From the NCBI RefSeq assembly GCF_000260795.1, contig NZ_AJGU01000002.1:238668-271239 (forward strand): a DNA stretch of 32,572 nt, in the 5' to 3' direction. Position 1 is the stretch's first letter. The number at the start of each line of letters is the position of its first letter. The translations under genes and the position numbers were made by a program. Below are positions 1-8,080 of this stretch, piece by piece. This DNA is from Treponema sp. JC4. GTDB lineage: Bacteria; Spirochaetota; Spirochaetia; Treponematales; Treponemataceae. Below the pieces are notes generated by a model. That model ran no database searches, was not told the DNA's origin, and saw nothing but the letters and a program-made list of their open reading frames with translations.

Positions 1-78
1 GTATAAAAAATATCCGCGGGCACGTGTAACTTCGCCGTAACGCTTAAAAATTTCCTGTGAAAGTTCTTTTACAGTCAT
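1..78 (-). CDS. N-terminal 26 codons of an unidentified conserved-looking protein (cut by window edge)
   Basis: An ATG at 78 reads without a stop to the window edge (MTVKELSQEIFKRYGEVTRA...). It is preceded by a good Shine-Dalgarno (AGGAAAAGG, about 4 nt before the ATG) and starts only 9 nt after the stop of the xylF-like gene, so it should be translated from the same mRNA. The RARGYFLY-like stretch is faintly reminiscent of the start of class III aminotransferase-fold proteins. That is a weak impression, not an assignment. In a xylose-type locus one might expect the transporter ATPase here, but these residues do not look like an ABC ATPase start. Confidence 0.7.
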   Translation of the reverse strand, partial: MTVKELSQEIFKRYGEVTRARGYFLY

Positions 79-87
79 TGCCTTTTC

Positions 88-1140
88 CTATTGGTAAATC
101 TCAGATTTAGAATGGAAACCTGAGTTTATAATTATCTCTTCAATATTATTTTTGTCAACAAGAGCCGGTTTAAGCCAGAAAACAGGGACGTCTTTTTCTC
201 CGTTGTTGATTTTTTCTGTAACCCCGGGAAGAGAAGCTGCGTCCTTAGACTTCCCAAGCTGAACCGCAAGTTCTGCAGCGCTTGCGGCAAGTTCTGTAAT
301 CGGCTTGTAGATTGTAAAATCCAGACTACCTTTAAGAACATTCTGGCAGCCTGCAATATCAGCATCCTGACCGCAGATAGGGATATGAGAATTAATTCCG
401 TATTCTCGCAAGGCCTGAAGTACGCTGACTGCAATAGCGTCGTTTCCGCAGAGAATTACTTCCGGTACTTTTTTTGAGGCAAGAAGGTTCTGCATATGCT
501 GATAAGAAAGGTCATAATTCCAGTTTTCGCTGTAGAAAATATTTTCTATATTAATATTTCTTCCCATAAGAGCCTGACGAAGCCCGGTAGTCAGCATTGT
601 CATATTAAAATCTTCTTTTGCGCCAAGAATACAGTACCAGTTTCGTCTGGAAGTACGATTTATCATTCCGTTTGCCATAAGGCGGCCTACTTCATAGCAG
701 TCAACGGTAATATACAAATCAACATCACAGTTTCTGATAAGGCGGTCATAGCTGACAACCGGAATATTTTTTGACTTAAGATACTGAATCGAAGTAGAAA
801 GCTTATCTGCCTCTTTTGGAACTATGACAACGACATCCACGTCTTTTTCACCAAGATAATGAATCTGGCGGTTCTGTTCATCGATATTGTTTCCTGCATT
901 CTGGACGATAACTTCGGCACCAAGTTCATTTGCCTTGTTCATAAAAACATCTACGTCGCGCTGCCAGCGTTCCATTGCAAGGGTATCAATTGAAAAACCG
1001 ACTCTTACCCTGTGAGGACGGACTACATTTTTTTCGGCAGTCTTCTGATTTATTGAGAGCTGAGCCCGCTTAGAACAGGAATTAAAGCTTAAGAGAAGAG
1101 AGAAGATAAGACCTGTGTAAATCAATTTTTTAATTTTCAT
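88..1140 (-). CDS. xylF: XylF-type monosaccharide-binding lipoprotein
   Basis: 350 aa periplasmic sugar-binding protein of the Peripla_BP_4 family. It begins with a lipoprotein signal (hydrophobic run, then LSFNSC with lipidated Cys22), so it should be anchored to a membrane facing the periplasm. The mature part follows E. coli XylF closely in layout: RVGFSIDTLAMERWQRD, VDVVVIVPKEAD, PVVSYDRLIR, and a C-terminal GQDADIAGCQ...FTIYKPI block typical of D-xylose-binding proteins. Xylose is therefore the best guess; another aldopentose or hexose is possible. It has a clear Shine-Dalgarno (AAGGAAAAG) and lies 39 nt after the response regulator, in the same operon as its likely sensors. No XylG/XylH partner genes lie in the window. 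Confidence 0.85.
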   Translation of the reverse strand: MKIKKLIYTGLIFSLLLSFNSCSKRAQLSINQKTAEKNVVRPHRVRVGFSIDTLAMERWQRDVDVFMNKANELGAEVIVQNAGNNIDEQNRQIHYLGEKDVDVVVIVPKEADKLSTSIQYLKSKNIPVVSYDRLIRNCDVDLYITVDCYEVGRLMANGMINRTSRRNWYCILGAKEDFNMTMLTTGLRQALMGRNINIENIFYSENWNYDLSYQHMQNLLASKKVPEVILCGNDAIAVSVLQALREYGINSHIPICGQDADIAGCQNVLKGSLDFTIYKPITELAASAAELAVQLGKSKDAASLPGVTEKINNGEKDVPVFWLKPALVDKNNIEEIIINSGFHSKSEIYQ

Positions 1141-1179
1141 AACTTTTCCTTTTTCAGATATAGATGCAAAAAAATCATC

Positions 1180-2748
1180 CTAATTATTTCGGAATTCCGA
1201 TGGAGAAAGGCCGAATTTATTTTTGAAAAGACGGCTGAAATAATTCTGGTCGTTATAGCCGGTAAAAGCTGTAATTTCCTTTATAGAATATTTTGTCTCG
1301 CTCAAAAGCTGGCGGGCACGGTCAAGGCGCTTGTTGGTAACAAAATTGATGATATTTTCACTCTTTTCTTCCTTAAAAAGCTTACTCAGGTAGAAGGTGC
1401 TGACGTCGGCAACAGAGGCAAGCACTTCCAGGGAAAGATCTTTATCCAGATTTTCATCAATGTAGCGGCAGACTTTTTCAATAGTCGGATTTTCCTTCTG
1501 GCTCTTTACATTTGAAATTGCGGAAACCAGATCTGTAATAAGCTGATTGACAAAATCCTTAATTGAGCTTGGATTATCTTCTGTCGCAAAATATGAAAAA
1601 AGATCTTCAAATTTTGGATTAGAATAAGAAGGAACAACCTCAAGCGCAATATTTTTGGCATTGATAAGAAATTCAATAAGCGAAGACTTAAGCTTTGTCT
1701 GATTCTGGCAGGATTTTTCAAGGCTCTGAAAATACTGGTCAAAGAGGGATCGGGCTCCTGCCGAATCACCGATTTTAAGACGGCTGTAAAGTTTTTTCTG
1801 AATTTCTGCAGTACAGACACTGGAATCAGCTTCGCCGGCAGCCCCTGCCCCGGAAGGCACTTCTTCACCAGAAAAGGCAATTCCGCCATCGTGAGCAACC
1901 TTACTCAAGGTCTGAAGGGAATCGTTATAAGCGACTATAATCTTATTTTTATCACTTTCTATAGCGCTTACTCCCATACGGATTCCGGTTCCTATTTTAT
2001 TACTCAAAATCTGATAGATACGGCGAACTTCTGCCTTAAAAACTTCAGGCTCTGTAAGTTCAGAAGGAATCGGGAAGAAAACAGCAATTCTGTTGATTAC
2101 AAAAGAACTTACTAAAAAGCGGTGCTGTTCATTGAGCACTGTTCGCAGGTTCATATAGGTATCGTGCTGATTGTTTTTTGTAACCCGGGGCACTTCAAGA
2201 GTAAAGAAACTCCAGACAGGATTTTCGATATTAAAATATTCCAGGTAAGAAGAAAGGTCTGTATTTACTTCATTGCTGAAAATGACCGAATACATAAAAT
2301 CATTTTCAATCATCGGCGAGAACATATCCATTTTGCGCTGCAGGGCAACTTCGTCAAAAATCTGTCCCCGCTTGTTATCTACAATGTTCATGGATTCCCG
2401 CACCGTTTGAATAATTACGTTACGGTTTACAGGCTTGGTAATGTATTTGTAAACGCCCAGGTTCATTGCCTCCTGAGCATACTGAAAGCGGTCAAAGGCA
2501 CTTATAATGATGATTACAGTATCGGGTTTGAGCTTATTAATGCAGCTTACCGTATCAAGTCCCGTAAGGCCCGGCATATTGATATCCATAAAAACAATAT
2601 CAATTTCTTCCTGATTTATAATCTGCAGGGCATCTGTTCCTGACTGGGCCGTAAAAAGCTTTACGTTGGAATCAAAATTCTTTGAGATGATAAATTTCAG
2701 CGAGTCGATTGCAATCTGTTCGTCATCAGTTATAAGAATATTATACAT
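1180..2748 (-). CDS. YesN-type response regulator with AraC DNA-binding domain
   Basis: 522 aa. Residues 1-120 form a CheY-like receiver with acidic Asp8/Asp9, phosphoacceptor Asp55 (IVFMDINMPG), Ser83 and Lys105 (ITKP), so all the switch residues are present. A long linker or middle region follows, then a C-terminal AraC/XylS double helix-turn-helix (about 420-522) with the classic GYNDQNYFSRLFKNKFGLSPSEFR ending (signature split here only by reading). It starts inside the end of the kinase gene (8-nt overlap), so the two are translationally coupled cognate partners. By analogy with Clostridium LytS-XylR/YesN systems it probably activates sugar-uptake genes, here most simply the xylF-like gene directly downstream. 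Confidence 0.93.
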   Translation of the reverse strand: MYNILITDDEQIAIDSLKFIISKNFDSNVKLFTAQSGTDALQIINQEEIDIVFMDINMPGLTGLDTVSCINKLKPDTVIIIISAFDRFQYAQEAMNLGVYKYITKPVNRNVIIQTVRESMNIVDNKRGQIFDEVALQRKMDMFSPMIENDFMYSVIFSNEVNTDLSSYLEYFNIENPVWSFFTLEVPRVTKNNQHDTYMNLRTVLNEQHRFLVSSFVINRIAVFFPIPSELTEPEVFKAEVRRIYQILSNKIGTGIRMGVSAIESDKNKIIVAYNDSLQTLSKVAHDGGIAFSGEEVPSGAGAAGEADSSVCTAEIQKKLYSRLKIGDSAGARSLFDQYFQSLEKSCQNQTKLKSSLIEFLINAKNIALEVVPSYSNPKFEDLFSYFATEDNPSSIKDFVNQLITDLVSAISNVKSQKENPTIEKVCRYIDENLDKDLSLEVLASVADVSTFYLSKLFKEEKSENIINFVTNKRLDRARQLLSETKYSIKEITAFTGYNDQNYFSRLFKNKFGLSPSEFRNN

Positions 2749-4291
2749 TTGCCGGTATCCTTATTATGAATTTTGTTCCCTGTCCTTCATCATTCTGGGT
2801 AATATCAAAAACATCATCACGATGATAAAAAAGCTTAAGGCGCATAAATACATTTATAAGACCTGTTCCGTTGCTGCCTTCTTCCCGCTTAACTGCATTG
2901 GAATCAAGCGAAACCAGTACGTTCTGAAGGCCGTCCTTATCAGTTTTCTGGATGGCGGCAAAAATATCCTGGCGGATTTTCTCCGGAAAGCCTGAACCGT
3001 TATCCGAAATTGAAATCTGAATAGTCTTATCCAGCTCTTCAATTTTCAGCACTACCCTGCCGATTGAATTTTTAAGCCCGTGCTTGATGCAGTTTTCTAC
3101 AAGAGGCTGCAGGGTCATCACAGGAATCTTCTGCGGGAACTGACTTTCTGGTATCTGCTTTTCAAAAACAAGGCGGTTTCCAAAACGCACACTCATTATA
3201 TATACAAAATTATCAATCAATTTAAGTTCTTCGTCAATTGAAACGCTTTTGTCCTTCTGCTGGATATTGTAGCGGAAGAAGTCTGCCGTCTGCTCAATGA
3301 AGAAGCAGGTTTTATCGGCGCCTTCCATCATGGCAAGCTGGGCTCCGGTATTAAGGGTATTAAACAAAAAATGAGGATTAATCTGATTCTGAAGGGCACG
3401 AAGCTGGGCATCTGCATACAAAGCCTGCATTTCAACTTCCTTTTCCTTGAGTTCGGCTTCGGTAACGGCCTTTTCCCAGATTGCATCAATATATTCCCGG
3501 ATACTGATAATCATGCGGTCAAAGGCGTCGCAGATATTTCCAATTTCATCGTGGGTCTTGGCATAAAAAAGCGGAACATTAAAGTCGCGCTGGGAAATTT
3601 TATGGGCAACATTTGAAATCTGCTTAAGAGGCTTAACAATCTTTGTAACGGAAAAATACATTACCGAAACAATGATTGAAGACACCATTATAAATAGAAG
3701 AAAAGAGATTTTATAAAGCGAATTGAGCTGCTCCAGGTTCTGGTTATAGTTTGTTGCGTTCTGCTGAAGAAGCAGTGAGCTCAATTCAGAAAGCTGGTTC
3801 ATCAGCATATTGTAGCAGGAAATAGTTTTGGCATAGTAATAGTCCACCGCATTAAAGTCGTTGGCACGGCGGGCATAAATTGCCTTTCCGCTGAATAAAA
3901 GGAAGCTCTGGGCAAACTGAGACACAAGATATTCCTTTTGCAGAACTAAATCCTGTGAAGGCCGCAGCTGCATGTTTTCCATGTATTCTGAAACCTTGGA
4001 GCGGGCACTGTAGTAAGTATCGATACTGTCGAAGGTGTGGAAGTTTACGTAATTTTCTACGGCTTTTTCTGTAAGATTCAGAGAATCTGAAAAAGCTGTG
4101 AGTTCCATGTTGGATTTGTAGGCACCACCGATCAGCCTTACAGAATGATACTCAATTCTATAAACCGAAATCAGGGTAACCATAAGAATAAAAATCGAAA
4201 TGAAAATTGAGAGCATGATACGCCAGCGGAGACTCTTGCTCTGAAAATATTTTAAGGTTCGGACAAAAAAGAAAAGAAGGTTTCTTATCAT
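2741..4291 (-). CDS. YesM/LytS-type membrane sensor histidine kinase
   Basis: 516 aa inner-membrane kinase. TM1 is at about 24-44, an extracytoplasmic helical domain at about 45-193, TM2 at about 194-215, a HAMP domain at about 216-268, and a His_kinase domain with INPHFLFNTLN (phosphoacceptor His307). The HATPase has an N-box (Asn400, VENCIKHG), a G1 box (DNGSGF, from 430) and a G2 box (NGTGL). This is the 5TM-less YesM class that pairs with YesN regulators. The start ATG overlaps the stop of the upstream sensor gene (ATGA), and its 3' end overlaps the regulator start. The periplasmic domain is plain helix and shows no sugar-binding fold, which fits a model where the neighbouring anchored binding protein supplies the ligand signal. 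Confidence 0.93.
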   Translation of the reverse strand: MIRNLLFFFVRTLKYFQSKSLRWRIMLSIFISIFILMVTLISVYRIEYHSVRLIGGAYKSNMELTAFSDSLNLTEKAVENYVNFHTFDSIDTYYSARSKVSEYMENMQLRPSQDLVLQKEYLVSQFAQSFLLFSGKAIYARRANDFNAVDYYYAKTISCYNMLMNQLSELSSLLLQQNATNYNQNLEQLNSLYKISFLLFIMVSSIIVSVMYFSVTKIVKPLKQISNVAHKISQRDFNVPLFYAKTHDEIGNICDAFDRMIISIREYIDAIWEKAVTEAELKEKEVEMQALYADAQLRALQNQINPHFLFNTLNTGAQLAMMEGADKTCFFIEQTADFFRYNIQQKDKSVSIDEELKLIDNFVYIMSVRFGNRLVFEKQIPESQFPQKIPVMTLQPLVENCIKHGLKNSIGRVVLKIEELDKTIQISISDNGSGFPEKIRQDIFAAIQKTDKDGLQNVLVSLDSNAVKREEGSNGTGLINVFMRLKLFYHRDDVFDITQNDEGQGTKFIIRIPANV

Positions 4292-5265
4292 TTTCCAGCC
4301 TTCCTTACCTTAAGCTCTGCCGTAATGTAATTGTTTGAATGACGTAGGGCCAGATACTCAAAAATCTCTTTTATGGCGGAAATTCCGATTTTTTCAGGAT
4401 CTACCGAAATAATTTCAGAAATTGCGTGACGCTCAAAAAGGCTCTCTGTAATTTCGCTGTTACCGACGCAGATTATATCAGTATGAATTGAAGTATAGGC
4501 AGAAAGAATCTGGGAAGCCTGAACCGCAGCCATTTCATTTAGAGTGATAAAAACAACTCTGTCATCTTCTTTTAAATTATAATTCTGAATAAGTTCCTGC
4601 TCGTGAAGAACCTGATCAACCACGTGAACTGCACGAACAGAAGTTTCTTCCTTTGAAAAGCCTGATGAAAAAGAGTTCAAAAAGTTTGAGTTCTGGCTCA
4701 CGCTTCCAACTTCACCCTGAAGTAAAAAGACCAGGCCATCTTTTCCGGCAAAGGCAGCGGCTTCTTCTGCAGTCTTTTTTCCCATTTCTGAATAATTAAT
4801 TCCGATATAGGCAACCTGAGGAATCTGAGGATGATATGTGCCGATTGTGATGAGAGGAATGGGAATTGCATCTTTTTTTATAGGAATTACGATATCATCA
4901 AGGTCTTCATTCTGAGAAAAAAAGGCAATTACGGCATCTGCATTGGCAAAAGAAGCGTAATCAAAAAGTTCCTGAAGGGAAACGTTCTGGGCATAAGACT
5001 GAGGAACGTAAAGTTCTACAATTGAATTGTAATCTGAGCTGATGGATTCTGCGCCTTGAAAAACCTGACGTAAAAAAAGCTGATTTTCGTAGTCGCCGGT
5101 TACAAGAATGTGATAGTTACGGTCTTCAAGATAATTTTCGAACTCAAGATTTCGCTGTTTTATGTAGCTACAGAAACTTAAACAGAAAAGTACCACCGAA
5201 ATCAGGGTAATAGACAAAAAGAGAACTGAAAAAAAACTGACTTTTTTAACTTTTACGGCTTTCAC
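4288..5265 (-). CDS. Membrane-anchored periplasmic sugar-binding sensor (XylFII-like)
   Basis: 325 aa with an uncleaved-looking N-terminal membrane segment (about 11-33, basic before it, no lipobox at the end) followed by a periplasmic-binding-protein type 1/LacI-like domain (ADAVIAFFSQNED, PIPLITIGTYHPQIPQVAYIGINYSEMGKKTAEEA, VVFITLNEMAAVQASQIL). Such proteins are encoded next to LytS/YesM kinases and act as ligand-sensing co-receptors; the studied example is XylFII with LytS in Clostridium beijerinckii. The start is GTG at 5265, because no in-frame ATG precedes the membrane segment; only a weak GGTAAG lies ahead of it. It sits 13 nt after clpA and overlaps the kinase by 4 nt. The ligand is inferred, not shown. 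Confidence 0.8.
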   Translation of the reverse strand: MKAVKVKKVSFFSVLFLSITLISVVLFCLSFCSYIKQRNLEFENYLEDRNYHILVTGDYENQLFLRQVFQGAESISSDYNSIVELYVPQSYAQNVSLQELFDYASFANADAVIAFFSQNEDLDDIVIPIKKDAIPIPLITIGTYHPQIPQVAYIGINYSEMGKKTAEEAAAFAGKDGLVFLLQGEVGSVSQNSNFLNSFSSGFSKEETSVRAVHVVDQVLHEQELIQNYNLKEDDRVVFITLNEMAAVQASQILSAYTSIHTDIICVGNSEITESLFERHAISEIISVDPEKIGISAIKEIFEYLALRHSNNYITAELKVRKAGK

Positions 5266-5278
5266 ATTCTTACCGCTT

Positions 5279-7705
5279 TTAATTTATGCTGAACTCAAAT
5301 TCTTTTGAAGCTTCATCGTAAGAGACTAGACATTTTCCGCCTTTTTCAAGCTTTCCAAAAAGAACTTCGTCAACAAGAGAATCTGCAATTTTATCTTCTA
5401 CTGTGCGGGCAATATTTCGAGCACCGAATTCCTTTGAATAGCCAAGTTGAGTAAGCTGGGTAACTGCCTGGTCAGAAAGTGTAAGCTGCACCTTCTTTTC
5501 TTTCATGCGGTCTGCCAGGCGGGCAATTTCCTTGCGGCAGACTTTTTCGGCAACTTCCATATCAAGGTAGCCGAATGGAATTACCGCATCAAGGCGGTTA
5601 CGGAACTCCGGCGGGAATTCCTTGTTTACAGCCTCTTTCAGAGAAGCATCAAGGTTATCGTTGTTTTCTGAGCCGAAGCCTATTCCCTGTTTTTCCAGGT
5701 CACGGGCACCAGCATTACTTGTCATGATAATAAGGCAGTTACGGAAATCAGCCTTGCGTCCCTGATTATCTGTAAGGCTTCCGTAGTCCAGCACCTGAAG
5801 AAGAATATTATAAATGTCTTCGTTTGCCTTTTCGATTTCGTCAAAAAGTACAACCGCCTTTGGATTTTTACGGATATCTTTTGTAAGCTGACCGCCTTCT
5901 TCAAAGCCCACGTATCCCGGAGGAGAACCAACAAGACGGCTTACACTGTGCTTTTCCTGATATTCACTCATATCGTAGCGCAAAAGAGGCTCATTAAGGA
6001 TTTTAGCAAGGGTTCGGGCAAGTTCTGTTTTACCGCAGCCTGTCGGTCCTACAAAGAGGAAGCAGGCTTCAGGCTTATCAGGATTGCGGAAACCAGCTCG
6101 GGAACGTTTTACAGATTTAGCAAGAGCAAGAATAGCCTTTTCCTGACCGTAAATCTCTTTACGCATGGAGTCTTCAATCTGGCGCAGGGCATCTTTATTT
6201 TCACCCTGAACGGCATCTATAGGAAGCTTTGCAATTTTAGCAGTAACCCTGCGGATTAAAGCCGGCGTTACAAGAGGAGAAGGAGCCGGCACCTGGTGTT
6301 CTGTCATTGCAAGCTCATCGTAACCGGAAATTGTAACGACAGTTTTGTCTTTTGAAATTTTAGCCCCGCCGCTAAAGCCGCCGTTTTTTGTAATATGGAG
6401 ATAGGCCCCAGCTTCATCAAGAATGTCGATTGCCTTATCCGGCAGACGGCGCTCCGGCAGATACTGAAGGGAAAGCTTTACGGCATCTTCGATTGCAGCA
6501 GGAGCATAGCGCACGTGATGATAAGCCTCGTATTTTTTTACAAGGCCTTTGAGGATTTTTACGCTTTCTTCTGAAGAAGGCTCCAGAACATCAATTTTCT
6601 GGAAGCGTCTTGCAAGGGCCCGGTCTTTTTCAAAGTTTTTGGCATATTCTTCAAAGGTTGTAGAACCAATGAATTTTACTTCGCCGGTTGCAAGCACTGG
6701 CTTTAAAAGATTTGCCGCATCCATCTGGGAACTGCCGTTTGAACCAGCCCCCATAATCATGTGAATTTCGTCTATAAAAAGAATGACCTTTTTTTTCTGC
6801 TTAAGTTCATCAATAATTGAATGAAGGCGCTCTTCAAAATCACCGCGGAATTTAGAGCCCGCAAGCAAAAGTCCGATATCAAGAGAGTAAATAGTAAAAT
6901 CTTTAAGATCTTCAGGAACCTTTCCCTGCACGATTCTCTGGGCTAATCCCTGGGTAAGGGCTGTTTTACCAACGCCCGCGTCGCCTACATGCAGCGGATT
7001 ATTCTTACTGCGGCGGCAGAGCACCTGAATTGTGCGTTCAAGTTCTTCTTCCCGGCCGATAAGTTCATCAAAAAGCCCTTTCTTTGCAAGCTCTGTAAGG
7101 TTTGTTGCAAAGCGCTCAAGGCCGCCGGTATTATTGGACATAAATTCCGGATAGCCGTTCTGATTCTGCTGACGGTTACGCTGGGCATTTGCATTTGCAG
7201 CTCCCGCACCATCGCGGACATAAGGTCTGTTACGGCTTATATTTTCCAGCAGGCGCAGACGATCCACGCCGCTTGTTTTCAAAAAGTAAGAGCAGTAGTT
7301 ACGGCTTTCATCATACATGCTGACAAGTACATCTGTAATATCAATTACATCACTGGCACTTGAAACGCAGTAGAAAACCGCCTTATTCATCATATTCTGA
7401 AAGCCCGCAGATTCAACAGGGCCTTTTACAAATTCCGAATTAGCTTCTTCCGAAACTACAGGCATTTTTGTATTAAGATAATCGTGAAGATGGGTCTTTA
7501 AATGTTCAGAGTTTGCACCGCTGTCTGCAAGCAGGTTAATTACAAATTCATTCCTTATGGCAGCCGCAAGCACGTGCTCGGGCGTAAAAAACTGATGATG
7601 AGACTGTTTTGCATTTAAGAGGGATTCTGACAGAATCTTTGTAAGCATTGGACTTACCTTCATCTGGCGCACGATACCCCTTTGTGAATCATCATTTTTT
7701 GCCAT
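5279..7705 (-). CDS. clpA: ATP-dependent Clp protease ATP-binding subunit ClpA
   Basis: 808 aa AAA+ unfoldase that feeds substrates to ClpP. The order is: Clp N-domain repeats (about 15-150), a Gln/Asn-rich linker (about 165-195), then D1 with Walker A GDAGVGKT (241-248) and Walker B LFIDEIH (about 309-315). D2 has Walker A GPTGCGKT (553-560), Walker B VVLFDEIEKA, and the ClpP-docking IGF loop (675-677). There is no long coiled-coil middle domain, which separates it from ClpB/ClpC. Its ATG overlaps the last base of the clpS stop (TAATG), as expected for translational coupling with the adaptor. clpP is not in the window. The next gene downstream starts only 13 nt on, so read-through into the sugar-sensor genes is likely. 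Confidence 0.97.
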   Translation of the reverse strand: MAKNDDSQRGIVRQMKVSPMLTKILSESLLNAKQSHHQFFTPEHVLAAAIRNEFVINLLADSGANSEHLKTHLHDYLNTKMPVVSEEANSEFVKGPVESAGFQNMMNKAVFYCVSSASDVIDITDVLVSMYDESRNYCSYFLKTSGVDRLRLLENISRNRPYVRDGAGAANANAQRNRQQNQNGYPEFMSNNTGGLERFATNLTELAKKGLFDELIGREEELERTIQVLCRRSKNNPLHVGDAGVGKTALTQGLAQRIVQGKVPEDLKDFTIYSLDIGLLLAGSKFRGDFEERLHSIIDELKQKKKVILFIDEIHMIMGAGSNGSSQMDAANLLKPVLATGEVKFIGSTTFEEYAKNFEKDRALARRFQKIDVLEPSSEESVKILKGLVKKYEAYHHVRYAPAAIEDAVKLSLQYLPERRLPDKAIDILDEAGAYLHITKNGGFSGGAKISKDKTVVTISGYDELAMTEHQVPAPSPLVTPALIRRVTAKIAKLPIDAVQGENKDALRQIEDSMRKEIYGQEKAILALAKSVKRSRAGFRNPDKPEACFLFVGPTGCGKTELARTLAKILNEPLLRYDMSEYQEKHSVSRLVGSPPGYVGFEEGGQLTKDIRKNPKAVVLFDEIEKANEDIYNILLQVLDYGSLTDNQGRKADFRNCLIIMTSNAGARDLEKQGIGFGSENNDNLDASLKEAVNKEFPPEFRNRLDAVIPFGYLDMEVAEKVCRKEIARLADRMKEKKVQLTLSDQAVTQLTQLGYSKEFGARNIARTVEDKIADSLVDEVLFGKLEKGGKCLVSYDEASKEFEFSIN

Positions 7706-8016
7706 TACTCAACTTCTACCCTCAAAGGAAATCCGTTTTTCCGTGCAATCTGTTTTGTAAGATTTGCCCGCGAAACGGCAATATCAAAAGTATATACTCC
7801 CACTACAGAAGAACCTTCCTGATGCACAGTCTGCATAAGGCTTTCTGCTTCATCGTGAGTTTTATTATAAATTGATACAAGAACGTCTACCACAAAATCC
7901 ATTGTGGTAAAATCATCATTATAGAAAACTACCTTGCGTTCCGGTGGAAGTTCAATGCCAGTTTCTTCAGCAAGTCCGCTTCCCGCATTTTCCATCTGAT
8001 TATTATAATCGCTCAT
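7705..8016 (-). CDS. clpS: ClpS, ClpA adaptor for N-degron substrates
   Basis: 103 aa from the ATG at 8016. It contains the ClpS hallmarks: VVFYNDDFTTMDFVVDVL (N-end-rule pocket, NDD.TTM.FV) and VHQEGSSVVGVYTFDIA (VH..G...G.Y..D.A). ClpS binds proteins bearing N-terminal Leu/Phe/Tyr/Trp and delivers them to ClpA. A longer reading frame reaches 8205, but it would run through the divergent gene and its promoter, and no ClpS has such an extension. ATG 8022 is a second option (weak GTGG 7 nt ahead). I prefer 8016 because a TATATT hexamer then lies exactly 7 nt upstream, the same arrangement seen at other genes here. The gene overlaps clpA by one base. Confidence 0.93.
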   Translation of the reverse strand: MSDYNNQMENAGSGLAEETGIELPPERKVVFYNDDFTTMDFVVDVLVSIYNKTHDEAESLMQTVHQEGSSVVGVYTFDIAVSRANLTKQIARKNGFPLRVEVE

Positions 8017-8023
8017 AAACATT

Positions 8024-8029
8024 AATATA
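8024..8029 (-). promoter_or_regulatory. Putative -10 of clpS promoter, 7 nt before ATG
   Basis: TATATT (5/6 to consensus) on the minus strand, separated by 7 nt from the clpS ATG at 8016. No convincing -35 is seen. If used, transcription would begin at or one base before the start codon (leaderless). Confidence 0.45.
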
Positions 8030-8067
8030 CCACAAAACAAGAAAGTAGAAAATAAAAAATATCCATA

Positions 8068-8073
8068 TATAAT
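8068..8073 (+). promoter_or_regulatory. Putative -10 of rhomboid-lpt operon, 7 nt before ATG
   Basis: A perfect TATAAT followed by 7 nt (AGAAAGT) and the ATG at 8081. No Shine-Dalgarno fits at normal spacing, so a leaderless transcript is predicted. The clpS and rhomboid promoters lie back to back in 64 bp. Confidence 0.55.
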
Positions 8074-8080
8074 AGAAAGT

